60,166 nt of DNA from Halobacteriales archaeon QS_1_68_17. GTDB lineage: Archaea; Halobacteriota; Halobacteria; Halobacteriales; Haloarculaceae. Under the pieces are notes generated by a model. It was not told the DNA's origin. It worked only from the letters and a program-made list of their open reading frames with translations, and searched no databases. The stretch lies in NCBI GenBank assembly GCA_003021105.1, contig PXRG01000029.1, positions 1-60,166 of the forward strand, in the 5' to 3' direction. Position numbers and translations under genes: made by a program. How positions within the stretch are numbered: position 1 is the stretch's first letter; every line of letters begins with the position of its first letter. Shown one piece after another: positions 59,536 to 60,166 of this stretch.

Positions 59536-60166
59536 TTATGTCCACCGGTCGAGGCCGGTCTGGACGAGCGCGTCCTCGATGCGCTCGAAGCCGCGGGCCA
59601 CCTCGCCGGCGTCGACCTCCCACTCGTCGACGACGAACGAGCGGGCGGCCGCCACGTCCGGGTCGATCTCCGGGTCGAACTCGTAGTCGTCTGTGACGGC
59701 CGGGTCGAGAAACAGGTCGCGGATCCGGTCGGCGTCGTTGACGTAGACGTCACGGATCTCGAAGACGCCCCAGAGGTCGCCGTGTTCGCGGACGAGTTTC
59801 ACCGCGGTCTTCGGGCCGATGCCGGAGATCCCTTCGTTGAAGTCGGTGCCACAGAGGATCGCCACGTCGACCAGCCCTTCCCAGGTAAGGTCGTGTTCCG
59901 CGAGCGTCGCCTCGAAGTCCATGCACTCGGGGTCGCCCTTGCTCGTCAGTTGCCGGAGCGTCAGCGGCGCGCCGAACAGGAGCGCGTCGTAGTCCTCGGT
60001 GCCGGCGTAGTCGACGTCGCCCTGCCTGGCCATGTAGGCGGCCTGTGCCTCGCCCTCGGCGGGGGCGTCGACCACCGGCACGTCGAGCAGGCCGAGGAGG
60101 GTACGGGTGGTCTCGATGATGGTCTCGGTGAGCCGCTGGGTGCTGGCCTCCATGCGGGCGGCGGTA
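59536..60166 (-). CDS. fen1: Flap endonuclease 1, C-terminal part (partial)
   Basis: About 210 residues; the N-terminal part is beyond the window edge, and the frame is open to 60166. Seen: [20 protein letters not shown] (XPG-I domain with Glu/Asp metal ligands), [35 protein letters not shown] (helix-3-turn-helix with Asp and GIGPKTA). The expected C-terminal PCNA-binding peptide Q-x-x-L-x-x-W/F is weak here (VQTGLDRWT fits: Q-T-G-L-D-R-W). It cuts 5' flaps in DNA replication and repair. Confidence 0.94.
   Translation of the reverse strand, partial: TAARMEASTQRLTETIIETTRTLLGLLDVPVVDAPAEGEAQAAYMARQGDVDYAGTEDYDALLFGAPLTLRQLTSKGDPECMDFEATLAEHDLTWEGLVDVAILCGTDFNEGISGIGPKTAVKLVREHGDLWGVFEIRDVYVNDADRIRDLFLDPAVTDDYEFDPEIDPDVAAARSFVVDEWEVDAGEVARGFERIEDALVQTGLDRWT

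Overview
The window is a piece of a haloarchaeal chromosome (class Halobacteria, probably close to Haloarculaceae). The evidence is very high GC, acidic proteins, Tat-type lipoprotein signals ending in GLAGC-like lipoboxes, a PGF-CTERM tail, TATA-type promoters about 26 nt upstream of start codons (leaderless genes), archaeal transcription factor TFE, Trm56, GatE, Cdc48, Fen1, GHMP-type shikimate kinase and GTP cyclohydrolase III. Most of it is ordinary core genome. Many genes overlap by 4 nt (ATGA/GTGA), and strands alternate often.

Layout. 0-4.1 kb: start of a Tat lipoprotein (cut by the window edge), a CBS-domain protein, GTP cyclohydrolase III, small haloarchaeal proteins and tRNA-Ser(UGA). 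4.2-15.4 kb: an aromatic amino acid region (aroC, aroA, tyrA, aroK-aroQ) mixed with a broken uracil-DNA glycosylase, an M24 peptidase, an Rsm22-like methyltransferase and surE. Inside it, 12.48-13.57 kb is a scar of accessory DNA: a Na/Ca-exchanger fragment fused tail to tail with a truncated vapC, an intact vapB with a palindromic operator, an IS200/IS605-like hairpin end, and a second copy of the aroQ 3' end. 15.4-25.5 kb: Cdc48, a CcdA/TlpA redox pair, a DUF3179 lipoprotein, CheY, a CDGSH protein, a nitrilase-family hydrolase with an SRPBCC partner and a PhoU-like regulator. 25.5-28.0 kb: an AT-richer island holding a sensor kinase with a receiver domain that lacks its phosphoacceptor. 28.0-36.7 kb: a frameshifted NAD-kinase-family gene with a coding minisatellite, CinA-like protein, the tfe-DUF2110-DUF5803 operon, trm56, a DsbA-like lipoprotein, a sugar epimerase and a PGF-CTERM protein. 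36.7-43.2 kb: a Gly/Met-rich protein, two tandem glycosyltransferases (one broken), a macro-domain protein, a second receiver-PAS-histidine kinase and an aldo/keto reductase. 43.2-47.0 kb: a three-gene ABC export operon whose middle gene fuses a permease to a PrsW-type membrane protease. 47-60.2 kb: small zinc proteins, sucCD, mptE and folP flanking an epimerase remnant, trmJ-like methyltransferase, membrane-protein remnants, ferredoxin, gatE, fumC, a 48-residue Cys-containing small ORF with its own promoter, bolA-like gene and the end of fen1.

The strongest pattern outside normal annotation is a set of conserved genes broken by internal deletions or small indels (near 4.39, 29.05, 37.71, 51.20 and 54.59 kb). 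Either the genome is decaying or resolving deletions, or the assembly has lost bases. Next in interest are the vestigial element at the aroQ 3' end, the pseudo-receiver kinase, the permease-PrsW fusion and the small Cys peptide. I saw no CRISPR array, rRNA operon, intact transposase, replication origin or intact defence system.
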